From: Bradyrhizobium sp. CB1650
GTDB lineage: Bacteria > Pseudomonadota > Alphaproteobacteria > Rhizobiales > Xanthobacteraceae
Direction: 5' to 3'
DNA length: 64,000 nt
Assembly: GCF_029761915.1 (NCBI RefSeq)
Contig: NZ_CP121695.1
Coordinates: forward strand, 7,779,501 to 7,843,500
The notes beneath the pieces are model-generated. The model had not been told where the DNA came from, searched no databases, and was given only the letters and a program-made list of their open reading frames with translations. Every line of letters starts with the position of its first letter. Position 1 is the first letter of the stretch. The translations under genes and the position numbers were made by a program. This document shows, piece after piece, positions 47,322 through 56,616 of this stretch.

Positions 47322-48274
47322 ACGGAAGTTTGCGCCGGACACGAAGACGGCATTCAGACTGTGACTGCCCCTTTGCGAACCGCGCGCCCTCGGCTCAGAA
47401 GCTTATCGCCCTTTCGATTGTCTCGATCTGCGATACCTCAGCTGAAATTAAACCTGCCAAGCGGATCCAACTAGCTACGTCATTTGGTGGTGGCATAATG
47501 TCCGATTTCCAAAAAGGTGGCTTGATATGAATAGTTGCTGAACTTCGCGCCTGATCGGAGTTTGTGCTCCATCTTGTGGTCCGCCCGAACCTTGATGAGG
47601 AAACCGTCGAATCTGATCGCGTCGCCTTCTAACAAATTGGCACGCATCACGAAGGCGATCTGCTCATCGCTCGCTTTCTCGCTCCGCAAGCACTCCGAGC
47701 GCGTCGCCAACATCTTCACTATCGCCGTCAGCCCCACGATCCGCGCGTTGGCCGCCTGGTTGACCGCGGCGACATCAGCAAGCGCCGCAGGTCAGTGTTG
47801 CAATCTCGGACACGATGCGACTGCTCTCGGCGTCGATCGCCCGCCGCTCCGCCGCCAAGGCGAGAATCAGCGCGTGGGCTTCGGCTAGGGTCGTCGGAAG
47901 CTCTGCGGCAAGCGGCGTCATCCCCTCGCATCGCAGCCGAGTCGCCGCCAATCTTCCAAGCCTTTCAGCCCCTCGTTTTAATTCGCCGAAAGCTATTGCA
48001 GGCACTTCGCAACCAGAAGCACCTCGTCCAGTCCAGCCCGTCAATTAGTCTAGCGCGAGCAACGGTGCATTCTTGCTGCAGCCGGGTGCGGCACATCGCT
48101 CCGAAGCCTCCAAGAACTGCCAGAACGCTCGTGGCGGCACGCAACGGCCTGCTCAGATCGCGACTGAACTCTGGCGACCACGCTCAGTGGCTATTCGAGC
48201 AACTGCGCAGGACACAACTGGTCTCCTGCCCAGCCATCTATAAATGGCCGAGCAATCATTCTTACAGTCGAGCT
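47322..48274. other. Region between the kinase and ATP-grasp genes
   Basis: It holds an IS66 relic (47795-47921) and a small minus-strand frame at 47480-47737 (LTAIVKMLATRSECLRSEKA) that I cannot identify. Nothing else is recognisable. Confidence 0.45.
47795..47921 (-). pseudogene. IS66 TnpC N-terminal relic
   Basis: MTPLAAELPTTLAEAHALIL, then ALAAERRAIDAESSRIVSEI, is the start of an IS66-family large transposase, whose N-terminus is a coiled coil of this kind. The rest is missing. A C-terminal fragment of an IS66 transposase lies far away at 58941-59070. Confidence 0.65.
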
Positions 48275-48290
48275 TGTCGCGTCCGCGACA
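48275..48290 (+). promoter_or_regulatory. Candidate NifA upstream activator site (ATP-grasp gene)
   Basis: TGTCGCGTCCGCGACA fits TGT-N10-ACA, the NifA binding consensus, and is nearly a full palindrome (14 of 16 positions pair). It lies 87 bases before a sigma-54-like promoter and 227 bases before the ATP-grasp start, the normal spacing for NifA sites. Confidence 0.6.
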
Positions 48291-48376
48291 CCTAAAGTTT
48301 GGTCAATCATTTTGCTGCCCTCGATGCAGGCCTTTGAAAAGAATTCAGAAAGGCTCTAGTGCGCTTTCCAGGCAGC

Positions 48377-48392
48377 TGGCACGAGTTTTGAA
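48377..48392 (+). promoter_or_regulatory. Candidate sigma-54 (-24/-12) promoter of the ATP-grasp gene
   Basis: TGGCACGAGTTTTGAA matches the RpoN consensus TGGCAC-N5-TTGC in the -24 box and spacing, with TTGA in place of TTGC in the -12 box. The promoter of the PLP gene at 54685 has the same variant. Transcription would start near 48403, leaving a leader of about 115 bases. Confidence 0.58.
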
Positions 48393-48516
48393 TTCCTCCT
48401 TAAGAGCGGCTGGTATGCGATTCGGGTTCATATTCCATCACGAGAGTTTGGGCCCGTCAGAAGCTGACGTCGATCCATGCTCGGACGCTGGATGGTATTA
48501 CCAAAGGTGACAGACA

Positions 48517-49740
48517 ATGGTAAGAAGAGCACTCATTCTGCTTGAACGCAATGTATTTGGAGCGAATACGGGTCTGCTGTATGTTCAAGCGGCTCGACGT
48601 CTCGATCTGTGTCCAATTACCTTATCGGCCGATCCAACTCAGTACGACAATCTAGCGGCGGAGGGTCTTGAGGTAGTCCGTGTCGACACAAGTGATTTTA
48701 ATGCTTTGGTCTCTGAATGTTCCCGGCTGCGTGCAACTTATGATATCGCTGGCATTATATCCCCCAGGGAAGCATTCTGCGCGACGGCTGCCAGGCTCTG
48801 TCGGCATTTCGATCTACCGGGACCGGACCCGGCATCCATTGACCGCTGCTGCGACAAATTCGCTCAACGTCAGCTCCTCGCGCAGTCGGGTATCGCTGTG
48901 CCGGCTTATTATTTGGCGTTGGACGCGGCGGACGTACAACGCTCTGCCGCTTTGATCGGCCTGCCCGTGATTGTTAAGCCGGCTGTGGGTACCGGGAGCG
49001 CGGGGGTCCGATTGTGCCGCAACATTGACGAGGTAGCCGAACATACGAGCTATCTGTTGGGCGGAAAGCACGTGTGGCGGTCTGCGCCAAGGATCTTGGT
49101 CGAAGAATTTGCGGAAGGCCCCTATTATTCTGCTGACTTAATGGGAAATGAGGTCTTTGCTATCGCCACCGCCGAGTTCGGGCCCTTACCGCATTTCGTC
49201 TTTCATGGCGGTACCTACCCGGCCCAACTAACACACGAGGAGCATACGCGTATCGAAGATGTTTCGCTGAGTTGCTTGCGAGCTCTCGGTCTTGGCTGGG
49301 GGCCTGCGACTATTGAACTTCGATGGACGATGCGCGGCCCAGTGGTCATTGAAGTCACTCCGCGTCTTGGGGGCGGTAGCAATCCTCAACTCGCTCAGCT
49401 GGCTTACGGTGTCGATTTCCTGACCGAACACATCAAGCTGGCCATCGGCAAAGAATGGGACCTGCAGAAAAGTAAGTCGCTCATTGCCGGCAGCCGGGTG
49501 CTAAATGCTGATCGGGATGGCATCGTCGATTGGATCAACGACGACAGTCTGGTGGCTGCTATACCAGGTCTCGCTGAGGTCAAATTGTATGTAAAGCCAA
49601 AGACACGGATCTTCCAGAGATACGATTACCGAGACCGCATCGGACATGTCTTGGCCAGTTCGCCGAGCTTCGCCCAAACCGAGTCGATACTTAATCGCGC
49701 ACTCGACCTGATCGGCTGGTCGATCACACAATCGGAGTGA
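48517..49740 (+). CDS. ATP-grasp ligase (amino-acid/peptide ligase type)
   Basis: A 407-residue protein, start ATG at 48517 after an AAAGGTGA site. Domain order is that of carboxylate-amine ligases: N-terminal pre-ATP-grasp fold (MVRRALILLERNVFGANTGL), then lid and ATP site with K154 (VIVKPAVGTGSAGVRL), E198 region (ILVEEFAEGPYYSADLMG), E267 (ATIELRW) and the Mg-binding E279 (VVIEVTPRLGGGSNPQ). In many relatives the residue two after E279 is Asn; here it is Thr. The enzyme would make an acyl phosphate from a carboxylate and couple it to an amine, as in dipeptide or siderophore-like ligases. The upstream NifA/sigma-54 pattern indicates expression under nitrogen-fixing conditions. Confidence 0.87.
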   Translation: MVRRALILLERNVFGANTGLLYVQAARRLDLCPITLSADPTQYDNLAAEGLEVVRVDTSDFNALVSECSRLRATYDIAGIISPREAFCATAARLCRHFDLPGPDPASIDRCCDKFAQRQLLAQSGIAVPAYYLALDAADVQRSAALIGLPVIVKPAVGTGSAGVRLCRNIDEVAEHTSYLLGGKHVWRSAPRILVEEFAEGPYYSADLMGNEVFAIATAEFGPLPHFVFHGGTYPAQLTHEEHTRIEDVSLSCLRALGLGWGPATIELRWTMRGPVVIEVTPRLGGGSNPQLAQLAYGVDFLTEHIKLAIGKEWDLQKSKSLIAGSRVLNADRDGIVDWINDDSLVAAIPGLAEVKLYVKPKTRIFQRYDYRDRIGHVLASSPSFAQTESILNRALDLIGWSITQSE

Positions 49741-50173
49741 GGCTGTGGGCCATCGCAGTCAGGCATCATGGCCACCGTATCAACATGCTGCGCAGTAGGA
49801 AAACAAGCTACTACTGACAATCTCCGATCTCATCGGGGCCAATGAATCATGGTCGCGGGTCAGCAGCGAGCGCCTTGCTCAACAGCCTCTCATGTTTGCT
49901 GTCAAGGGACTCGATCAAGCGGAGCCGCTTCCGGCTGAGCGCCCGGTCGCTGGACTTCGAAGGTGCCCACGGTAGAGGCAGGGCCAAGACGATGGTCGAT
50001 CAAGCTCTCATGCGCGGGTTGCATGTTGCATATCGCATGACCGTGATTTCGTCTTGAGGTTGACCTTGCCTCCAGGGTTTTATCCAGTCCTGAGTTCGCT
50101 CTGGCTGGTGGATTTACCCGAATGGGCGGTGGTAGTGACGGGAGCTGGTGCGGAGCCATCGGCATAGCGCAGC
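49741..50173. other. Stretch between the ATP-grasp gene and IS21 copy 3
   Basis: No recognisable gene; frames of up to 70 codons have no family features. IS21 copy 3 begins at 50174, so a following gene of the operon may have been separated or lost here. Confidence 0.45.
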
Positions 50174-50433
50174 TGCGGATTCCGATGATCTCGCCCGTGT
50201 GTACCGATTTGATCTCGCCCAGGATTCCGAGATGATCTCGCCCACCATTCCGATTTGATGTCGCCCGGGGCGCGAGGCGTTCTGGCTGTCTGGTTTCTGG
50301 CATTGGCGAAGCCGCGTGGTCAATCTTGAATCGCGACTCGAAGGACTTGTTTTTTTGCTGCTCCTGCTGTGGGCATGTGGGCAACGCCCTTCGCGTTGTC
50401 CAAGCGCAGCGGCATGTCCACAGCGCCACTGGC

Positions 50434-51174
50434 TCAGGCCTTTCGGCCGGGCTTGCGAGTTCGTCGGAGGCTCTCGCCGTTGAGATCAATCCGGTGAGCA
50501 TTGTGGACCAGACGGTCGAGGACAGCGTCGGCGTAGGTGGGGTCGCAGATTAGCGCGTGCCACTGATCGACGGGAAGCTGGCTGGTGACGATGGTGGAGT
50601 GGCGGCCGTAGCGATCCTCGAGGATCTCCAGCAGGTCGTGGCGGGCCGCGGCGTCGAGTGGCTCGAGGCCCCAGTCGTCAAGGATGAGCAGATCGACACG
50701 GCCGAGTGCGCGCAGCAGTCGCGGGTGGCGGCCGTCGCCGCGCGCCAAGCCTGATCACTGAACAGTCGCGGGACACGCTGATAGAGCACGGAACGATTGT
50801 CGCGGCAGGCCTTGTTGCCGAGCGCCGAGGCGAGCCAGTTTTTGCCGACGCCGGAGAGCCCGCAGATCAAAAGGTTGGCATGGTCGTCGATCCATTGGCC
50901 TTCGACCGGCATCGTCAGCAGGCTGTGGTCGAGGCCACGCGGGGTGCGATAGTCGATGTCCTCGACGCAGGCCTGCTGGCGCAGCTTGGCGTATTGCAGC
51001 CGCTTCGAGAGCCGCTTGTCGCGTCGCAGCGACGCTTCGCGTTCGAGCAGGAGCGCGAGCCATTCGGCGTGGTCGAGGCTGGCAGCCTCGCCGCCGGCTT
51101 CGATGTCGGAAGGCCTTGGCCATGCCGTGAAGGCCGAGTTTATGGAGTTGATCGAGGGTCGGATGGGTGAGCAA
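50434..51174 (-). pseudogene. istB: IstB ATPase of IS21 copy 3, frameshifts and altered Walker A
   Basis: Start at a TTG at 51174 ([20 protein letters not shown]). A frame slip near 51115 follows MAKAF, and the true sequence [20 protein letters not shown] continues in the next frame; a second slip near 50757 lies between RVPRLFSD and [15 protein letters not shown]. Walker A reads CGLSGVGKNWLAS, with Asn where Ser/Thr should bind Mg. The end (VTSQLPVDQWHALICDPTYA to RTRKPGRKA) is at 50434. Total length remains a multiple of three. Confidence 0.85.
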
Positions 51175-51185
51175 GGCATGATCTC

Positions 51186-52653
51186 CTGGTTGTAGTAGCG
51201 CGGCCCGCGGATGTTGGGATGGAGGATCGGCGCGTCGTCCGCGGGACGCTTGGGTGAAGGCCGCCCCCCCCGTAGGATCGGGCGAGCCGAATGATGCCGA
51301 GACAGGCGCGAAAGCCCTGCTCGGGGTGCGTGCGTTCATCGAGGATCAGGTCGCACAGCGCCGCGGTGGCCGGCCCGATCGAGGCCACGTCCTTGCGGGT
51401 GCGCTCGATGGTCCAGCCGGCGTAGCGCCGATGACTGGACGCCATGTGTTTCGGCACGGTCGTATGTTTGTGGTTGCCGCTCATGCGCTGATGCGCGGCG
51501 ATCCGCTCGCCCTTGTGGAATATCTCGACGGTGCGGGCGGTGAAGCGCACCTCGACCTCGGCGCGGACGAAGCGATGCCGGACACTGTAATAATGCGCCT
51601 CGACCTCGACGTGGTAGTCGATGCTGACTCGGCAGATCCGCCAGTCGGCGAACACGTACGGGCTCTCCGGCAAGGCCCTGAGTGCCGGCGGGTCGAACTC
51701 CTCCAGCAGCTTGCGGCGGGTCACGCCGAGGCGCCGGATCGGTCGCTCCTCGTTGAGCCGGATCATTAACTCGGCGATCGCCGCGTTGACCTCGGCGAGG
51801 CTGTGGAAGGTCCGATGGCGCAGCCGTCCGAGCAGCCAGCGCTCGACCATGAGGACGGCCTGCTCGACCTCGGCCTTGTCCCGTGGCCGTCGTGGCCTGG
51901 CCGGCAGAAAGGCGGTGCCGTAATGTGCCGCCATGTCGGCGTAGCTGCGGTTGATCTGCGGATCGTACAGGCAGGCGTTGATCACGGCGACCTTGGTGTT
52001 GTCCGGCACCAGCAGTGCCGGCACGCCGCGGATCGCCTCGAAGGCGCCGACGTGGCCATCGATCCAGTCGGCGAGCCCCTGCGTCCAGGTCGCCTGCGCG
52101 TAGGTGAAGCTCGATGCGCCGAGCACCGCGACGAAGATCTGCGCGGTGCGCCGCTCGCCGGTGAACCGGTCGATCACCACAGGCACGCCGTCGCCCGCAT
52201 AATCGACGAACAGCTTGTCGCCGGCTGCATGCGACTGGCGCATCGTCACCGACAGCCGGCCTTCCCAGGCCCGGTAGAGCTCGCAGAACCGCGAATAGCG
52301 ATACCCGCCTGGTTCGCCGCGATGTACTCCTCCCACACAATCGACAGCGTCACGTGCTTGCGCTTGAGCTCGCGATGCACCGCCGCTCAGTCCGGCTCGG
52401 CCTGCCGCCGATGGCCACGCCGGGTGCCCGGACCGGCTCCGGCGCTAGCGAACAGCCGGGCCTCCAGCACCGTGTCGGTGACGTCGTCTGGCAACGGCCA
52501 GGTCAGTCCCGCCGCCTCGAACCGGCGGATCGTCAACCGCACCGTCGAAGGGGCCGTGCCGACCCGCCGCGCAATCTCGCGGGTCGGCATCCCGGCCGAC
52601 TTCAATCTGATCACATCGCGCACATGGCGCATCGCAAACCTCTCCGTCGGCAT
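51186..52653 (-). pseudogene. istA: IstA transposase of IS21 copy 3, nonsense, deletion and lost stop
   Basis: Start ATG at 52653 (MPTERFAMRHVRDVIRLKSA). A TGA at about 52390 replaces the Trp of AEPDWA, a frame slip follows near 52325, and the core then reads [20 protein letters not shown] and [20 protein letters not shown]. After RLARSYG a run of eight C (51264-51272 region) marks a deletion of about 87 bases relative to copy 1, removing the [19 protein letters not shown] segment. The normal TAG after RYYN is CAG, so even the stop is lost. At least four lesions. Confidence 0.85.
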
Positions 52654-52807
52654 CCAGGTCCCCTTCGCAAAGCCGAAAGGCGGGACCGTAGCGGAGCCAG
52701 AAGAGACCTCATCACCCGGGTTCGCTCTTGCGATACCCCGGGCGAGATCATCTCGGAATGGTGGGCGACATCAAATCGCGGTGGGCGAGATCATTCCGGA
52801 ATGGACA

Positions 52808-53830
52808 TCGAGCGGGATCAGCAGCGCAGCGCCAGATCCCGTCGCGGGTTGCAAGTGAAGGCGAACTCTGATGGTGTTTTCTATCCGAGTTGCGATTGGG
52901 CTCGCGTATCGTTGTAATCGGCCCGCCACAGTCCGACTTCGACCAGGGCCTCGGCCAGCACCGTGAACAGCGTCTCGTTCAACAATTCGTCTCGGAGGTG
53001 GCCAAGCTTTCGATGAGGCATTCTGCGTCGGGTTGCCGGGCTCGATGTAATGCCAGCCGACGCGGCTCTGATCGGCCCATGTCAGGATTGCGTTGCTGGT
53101 CAATTCGGTGCCGTTGTCGCTGACCGCCATTTTGGGCTTGCCGCGCTCGATGATTCGGTCCAACTCCCGAGCCACCCGGGAGCCCGACAGCAAGGTATCG
53201 GACACCAACGCCGGGCACACGCGCGTGCACTCGTCGACCACGGTCAGGATGCGAAAGCGGCGGCCATCGGTGAGCAGCGGTCTTTCGGGCCAACGGCACG
53301 ACCATCGGCGCCTCTGGTCTCGAGCGCCCGCTTGCGGCGAGCACGGCGACGGACTACGAGCCTCTCTTCCCGATAGAGCCTGAACAGCTTCTTGTGATTG
53401 ACCAGATAGCCCTCCCGTTTGAGCAGCACATGCAGGCGCCTCACCTCAGCGATCGCTCTCATGCGTTGGCGTAGGGCCGCGTCATCCGCCCGGGTCGTCC
53501 GATACTGACGGTCATGCCGCAGCAGCCGATGGCTTTACACGCCCGCGTTCGATCATCCCGTAGGCGTCCACGAGAGAGCGCGACAGCTTTCGGCTTTCCG
53601 GCGGGCGTCACCATTGTTTCCCAGGAGGTCCTTCAATGCCGCATTTGCAGCATGGCGCCGGCCAAAAGCCGCTCCAGCCGCGTGTTCTCGGCCTCCAGCC
53701 TCCTCAGCCGCTTGGCCTCCGAGCCTCCATCCCGCCAAACTTGGCTTTCCATTTGTAGATGTTGGCGTCACTGACGCCGTTCCATGCGCATAGTGCTAAC
53801 GACCGGTCCCCCGCTGATGCGGCAGCGAAG
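52808..53830 (-). pseudogene. IS3-family transposase relic (OrfA and OrfB pieces)
   Basis: Minus-strand pieces in order: SDANIYKWKAKFGGM and LKDLLGNN (OrfA, 53640-53790), then IAEVRRLHVLLKREGYLVNH and KKLFRLYREERLVVRRRARR (start of OrfB), VDECTRVCPALVSDTLLSGS (first DDE Asp), MAVSDNGTELTSNAILTWAD (second Asp), WHYIEPGNPTQNA and RDELLNETLFTVLAEA (Glu region). The left end stops exactly at IS21 copy 3. Many frame changes are present. It resembles IS3 members of the IS407 kind, common in rhizobia. Confidence 0.8.
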
Positions 53831-53961
53831 GCAAGCGGTAAAGCGCGAATTTTGTTTGGCGGATCTGATTGAGCCCAGCTTGTGCCGCCCGCAGCTGTGA
53901 CCGCGCCTGTTTCCAATTGTGAAGTCGACCAAATGACTCTACAACGCGGGCCGTTCCACAA

Positions 53962-54183
53962 AGAGGCTAGCCTCTGCAACACCATCCGCATGTCCACTGC
54001 GTCCGGCCTGGCGGTAGACCTTCGCTCGATGGCACACGCTGGATCGCTTGCCGGCCCGGCTTCCTCCTGCCGGCGCGCGTTCTCGCTGGGCTGTTCCGCC
54101 GCCTCTTTCCGCAAGAGCTGCAAAGCGCTTTTACCCTTGGTCGCTTGGGCTCTTCAGCGATCTCGCCAATCGCCGCATTCACT
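53962..54183 (+). pseudogene. IS91-family transposase fragment
   Basis: With two frame changes the plus strand encodes TRWIACRPGFLLPARVLAGL and FRRLFPQELQSAFTLGRLGL then FSDLANRRI, matching the segment of the IS91 transposase at the left edge that reads TRWIACRPGFFLPVRVLSRL. Only this inner part is present. Confidence 0.65.
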
Positions 54184-54586
54184 TAACGCACCGTTCAATT
54201 CCGACGCACCGTTGTTAGCCGCCATTCGCTGGAATCGAACAGGTGCTGGCCCCCTTTGGCTCTTCCAATCTACGCTCAGGAGATGCTCAGTGGTGCATCG
54301 GACGGGAACAAGCCGAACCGGACGAACGATAAGCCGAAAAGGTCCGTGGGATGCCGCCAACTTCATCCACCTCCTCCATTCTCGCTTGGCTAGAGACTTT
54401 GGCCTATCCTCCGACCGCCCTCATGCAGCCTGTGCTGTCCCGCCCGTCTGCAAATCAATTACACCAAACCATTAAACGCGATGGAAGGGCATCCAAGCCG
54501 AGGTGGCCTCCCGCACTTGAGCTGGCTCGTCGCCGACAGTAGATCTAGAGTGGAACTGTCGCAAACGCGATACGAGCTGCCGAACT
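54184..54586. other. Upstream flank of the PLP-enzyme gene
   Basis: No recognisable gene between the IS91 fragment and the regulatory region that begins at 54587. A second imperfect NifA-like site, TGTCGCAAACGCGATA, lies at 54558-54573. Confidence 0.45.
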
Positions 54587-54602
54587 TGTGGGTTCCGCCA
54601 CA
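54587..54602 (+). promoter_or_regulatory. Candidate NifA upstream activator site (PLP-enzyme gene)
   Basis: TGTGGGTTCCGCCACA fits TGT-N10-ACA, with paired flanks GTGG and CCAC. It lies 83 bases before the sigma-54-like promoter, nearly the same spacing as at the ATP-grasp gene (87). A second, one-mismatch site is 14 bases further upstream. Confidence 0.6.
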
Positions 54603-54684
54603 CCGGCGTCATCGACTATTTTCTTACTTCATCTAAGCAGTTCAAATCCAATCCAACTTTCTCAAATTCGATCAGTCCGGGGCC

Positions 54685-54700
54685 TGGCACGATACTTGAA
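54685..54700 (+). promoter_or_regulatory. Candidate sigma-54 (-24/-12) promoter of the PLP-enzyme gene
   Basis: TGGCACGATACTTGAA matches TGGCAC-N5-TTGC except for A in place of C in the -12 box. It shares TGGCACGA and TTGAA with the promoter at 48377. Transcription would start near 54711, about 135 bases before the start codon. Confidence 0.58.
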
Positions 54701-54845
54701 CCATTCGCGCGAATTCGCGGGAGGACTGCAGACCCCTACGTCAAACACCGGAATAGAGCCGCCTGCGGCAGGGCAAAACCAACAAAGGCGGATAGCAGTT
54801 CTGCCTCTCGCTATTGCAGGTCCTGAAATCAAGGGAAATCATAAC

Positions 54846-55940
54846 ATGGATGTACCCGAAAAGTCGTTTGGCGCCAACGTTGTCGAAGCGCTTGCGTTTC
54901 CGCAACTCGTGCAGGTAACGCAGAATCTCGTCGCGGCGAAGTTCGATCTCATGAAATTTACGCCGGCGAAGCGCATCCTTGATAATGCACTGGCTAGCGG
55001 GCAGTTGCGTCCAGGCGGCCACGTCATTGAAAGCAGCTCTGGCACGTTCGCCTTGGCTCTGGCCATCCTATGCTCTTTATATGACTTGCGCCTGACGCTT
55101 GTTACCGGTCCAACGTCGCAGATTGTCCGCTGGAGACTGGAGAATTTAGGCGCAGTCCTGCATATGGTTCACGCCAGCAACAATTGCGAAGGTGGCATCC
55201 AGCAAGCACGCCTCGAGGTGCTGGCCGAATTACGGTCATCAATGACCGACAGTTTTTGGCCGCAACAGTACACAAACCCGCTGAATTCTTTTGCTTATAG
55301 ACCGATTGCCGAGCAACTAATCCTGTCACACCCAGAAATCGATACAATCATTGGAACGGTCGGTAGCGGGGGATCACTCTTTGGAATTGCTTCTGTCTTG
55401 CAGCAGGCGAACCCAGACTTGGAGGTAATCGCCGTCGATCACAACCGAAGCGTGATTTTTGGTGCCCAAGCCAAGCGGATCAGTAAGATGTGCCGTGAAA
55501 CGTTCGAACAAATTTTGGCTATGGGGGCAGGAATCCCCATGGGTAATGTGAATTTTGAACTCTGCGACGAGGTCCACTGGGTGCCGGTCCCGAAAATGGT
55601 TCAAAAGGTCCAGGACTTTCATCGACGAACCGGAATGCTTGTCGGGCCATCAAGCGGTGCCGCACTTGCTGTCGCAGAGTGGCGTGCAGCTCAGGTGCCC
55701 TCGCGGCTCGTTCTTGCCATTCTCCCAGACCACGGCGTGCGCTATGTGGAGACAATATTTAATCCCAGCTGGTTGAGCACCTGGACCAAGGACCTTACTC
55801 GGGATTGGCGAACGCCGACTGATATAGCTTCGCCAGCAGAAGTATCGGACGGATGGTGTCGATTCAAATGGGGGCGGCGCAGATACCGACATATCACGGG
55901 GAATGATCCTGCCCCGCGCCCCCGCGGGTACAATCCGTAA
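54846..55940 (+). CDS. Cysteine-synthase-like PLP enzyme (beta-replacement family)
   Basis: Start chosen at the ATG at 54846 (MDVPEKSFGANVVEALAFPQ); the frame is open upstream but crosses the promoter and NifA-like site. The 364-residue protein is a fold-type II PLP enzyme: K42 in FTPAKRILDNAL aligns with the PLP Lys, IESSSGTFALALA (61-73) with the substrate-binding loop, GTVGSGGSLFGI (170-181) with the phosphate loop, and GPSSGAALAVAE (267-278) with the Ser that binds the pyridine nitrogen. The Lys context lacks the usual N-x-x-GS-x-K, so it is an unusual member. Relatives such as SbnA use O-phosphoserine. Together with a GHMP kinase and an ATP-grasp enzyme it suggests synthesis of a non-protein amino acid. 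Confidence 0.85.
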   Translation: MDVPEKSFGANVVEALAFPQLVQVTQNLVAAKFDLMKFTPAKRILDNALASGQLRPGGHVIESSSGTFALALAILCSLYDLRLTLVTGPTSQIVRWRLENLGAVLHMVHASNNCEGGIQQARLEVLAELRSSMTDSFWPQQYTNPLNSFAYRPIAEQLILSHPEIDTIIGTVGSGGSLFGIASVLQQANPDLEVIAVDHNRSVIFGAQAKRISKMCRETFEQILAMGAGIPMGNVNFELCDEVHWVPVPKMVQKVQDFHRRTGMLVGPSSGAALAVAEWRAAQVPSRLVLAILPDHGVRYVETIFNPSWLSTWTKDLTRDWRTPTDIASPAEVSDGWCRFKWGRRRYRHITGNDPAPRPRGYNP

Positions 55941-56616
55941 GGGTCTGGGGGGCAACTCCCGTGGCGCTTAGCAACCCAAGGCGAAGGCGATCGACGATGC
56001 CAACATCAACCGACAAGTCGACACTGCGTAATGGCAGCTCTTCTGTGGGGCGATCTGCTGGTCTCTGACGATCACCTTCAACTGCTAAGCAACCTTGTGT
56101 TTCCTTGCTGAGCACCTGAATGCGCGAGAGAGGCTCTATGGGAATGAATCGAAGATTCAGGGATACCACTTTAGCGACACGACCGCTCGGCGACACATTC
56201 CGCAACTGTTTACACAGATTGGAACGGCTGGGATAGCGCCTTGCGTTCGTCTCCCAGGAGTGGGCGATTGCCAAGACAGCTACCAGTCCTAAACCAACGT
56301 GAACCTTACCGTCGTTGCTGCCGAACTACAGCAATTCCTAATACCGGAAGATAGTTGGCATGCTGTTTGCCGAGCGCGACCAAACATGGTGCACAAGTAG
56401 CAATGTCTGCGACACACGTCTGACTATCGCAATTGTCAAGTGCGCAATGCGCGTACGCGACATTCTCTGATGCGGTGGCCGATGATGCTGAGAACTGATG
56501 GCTATGGGGTCTGCCCAATTTTCGCGGCCGATTAGCCTCGTTACGTGGCTTGTCGAGCGCGGGCGCATAATGCAGCTCACATCATTCACTCAGATCACCT
56601 CGCATAGATGGTATAG
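55941..56616. other. Stretch between the PLP-enzyme gene and the IS5-like element
   Basis: No recognised gene. A 126-codon minus-strand frame (55894-56274) overlaps the end of the PLP gene and has no family features. Confidence 0.5.

Larger units (their letters stand above)
50174..52807 (-). mobile_element. IS21-family element, copy 3 (decayed)
   Basis: Left end TGCGGATTCCGATGATC at 50174, right end complement TGTCCATTCCGGAATGATC at 52807, with the inner repeats (CTCGCCCACCATTCCGATTT type) at 50195-50270 and 52725-52800. No target duplication is visible, so one end may have been rearranged. Gene content and protein sequence are closest to copy 1. It is the most damaged of the three related copies. 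Confidence 0.82.
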
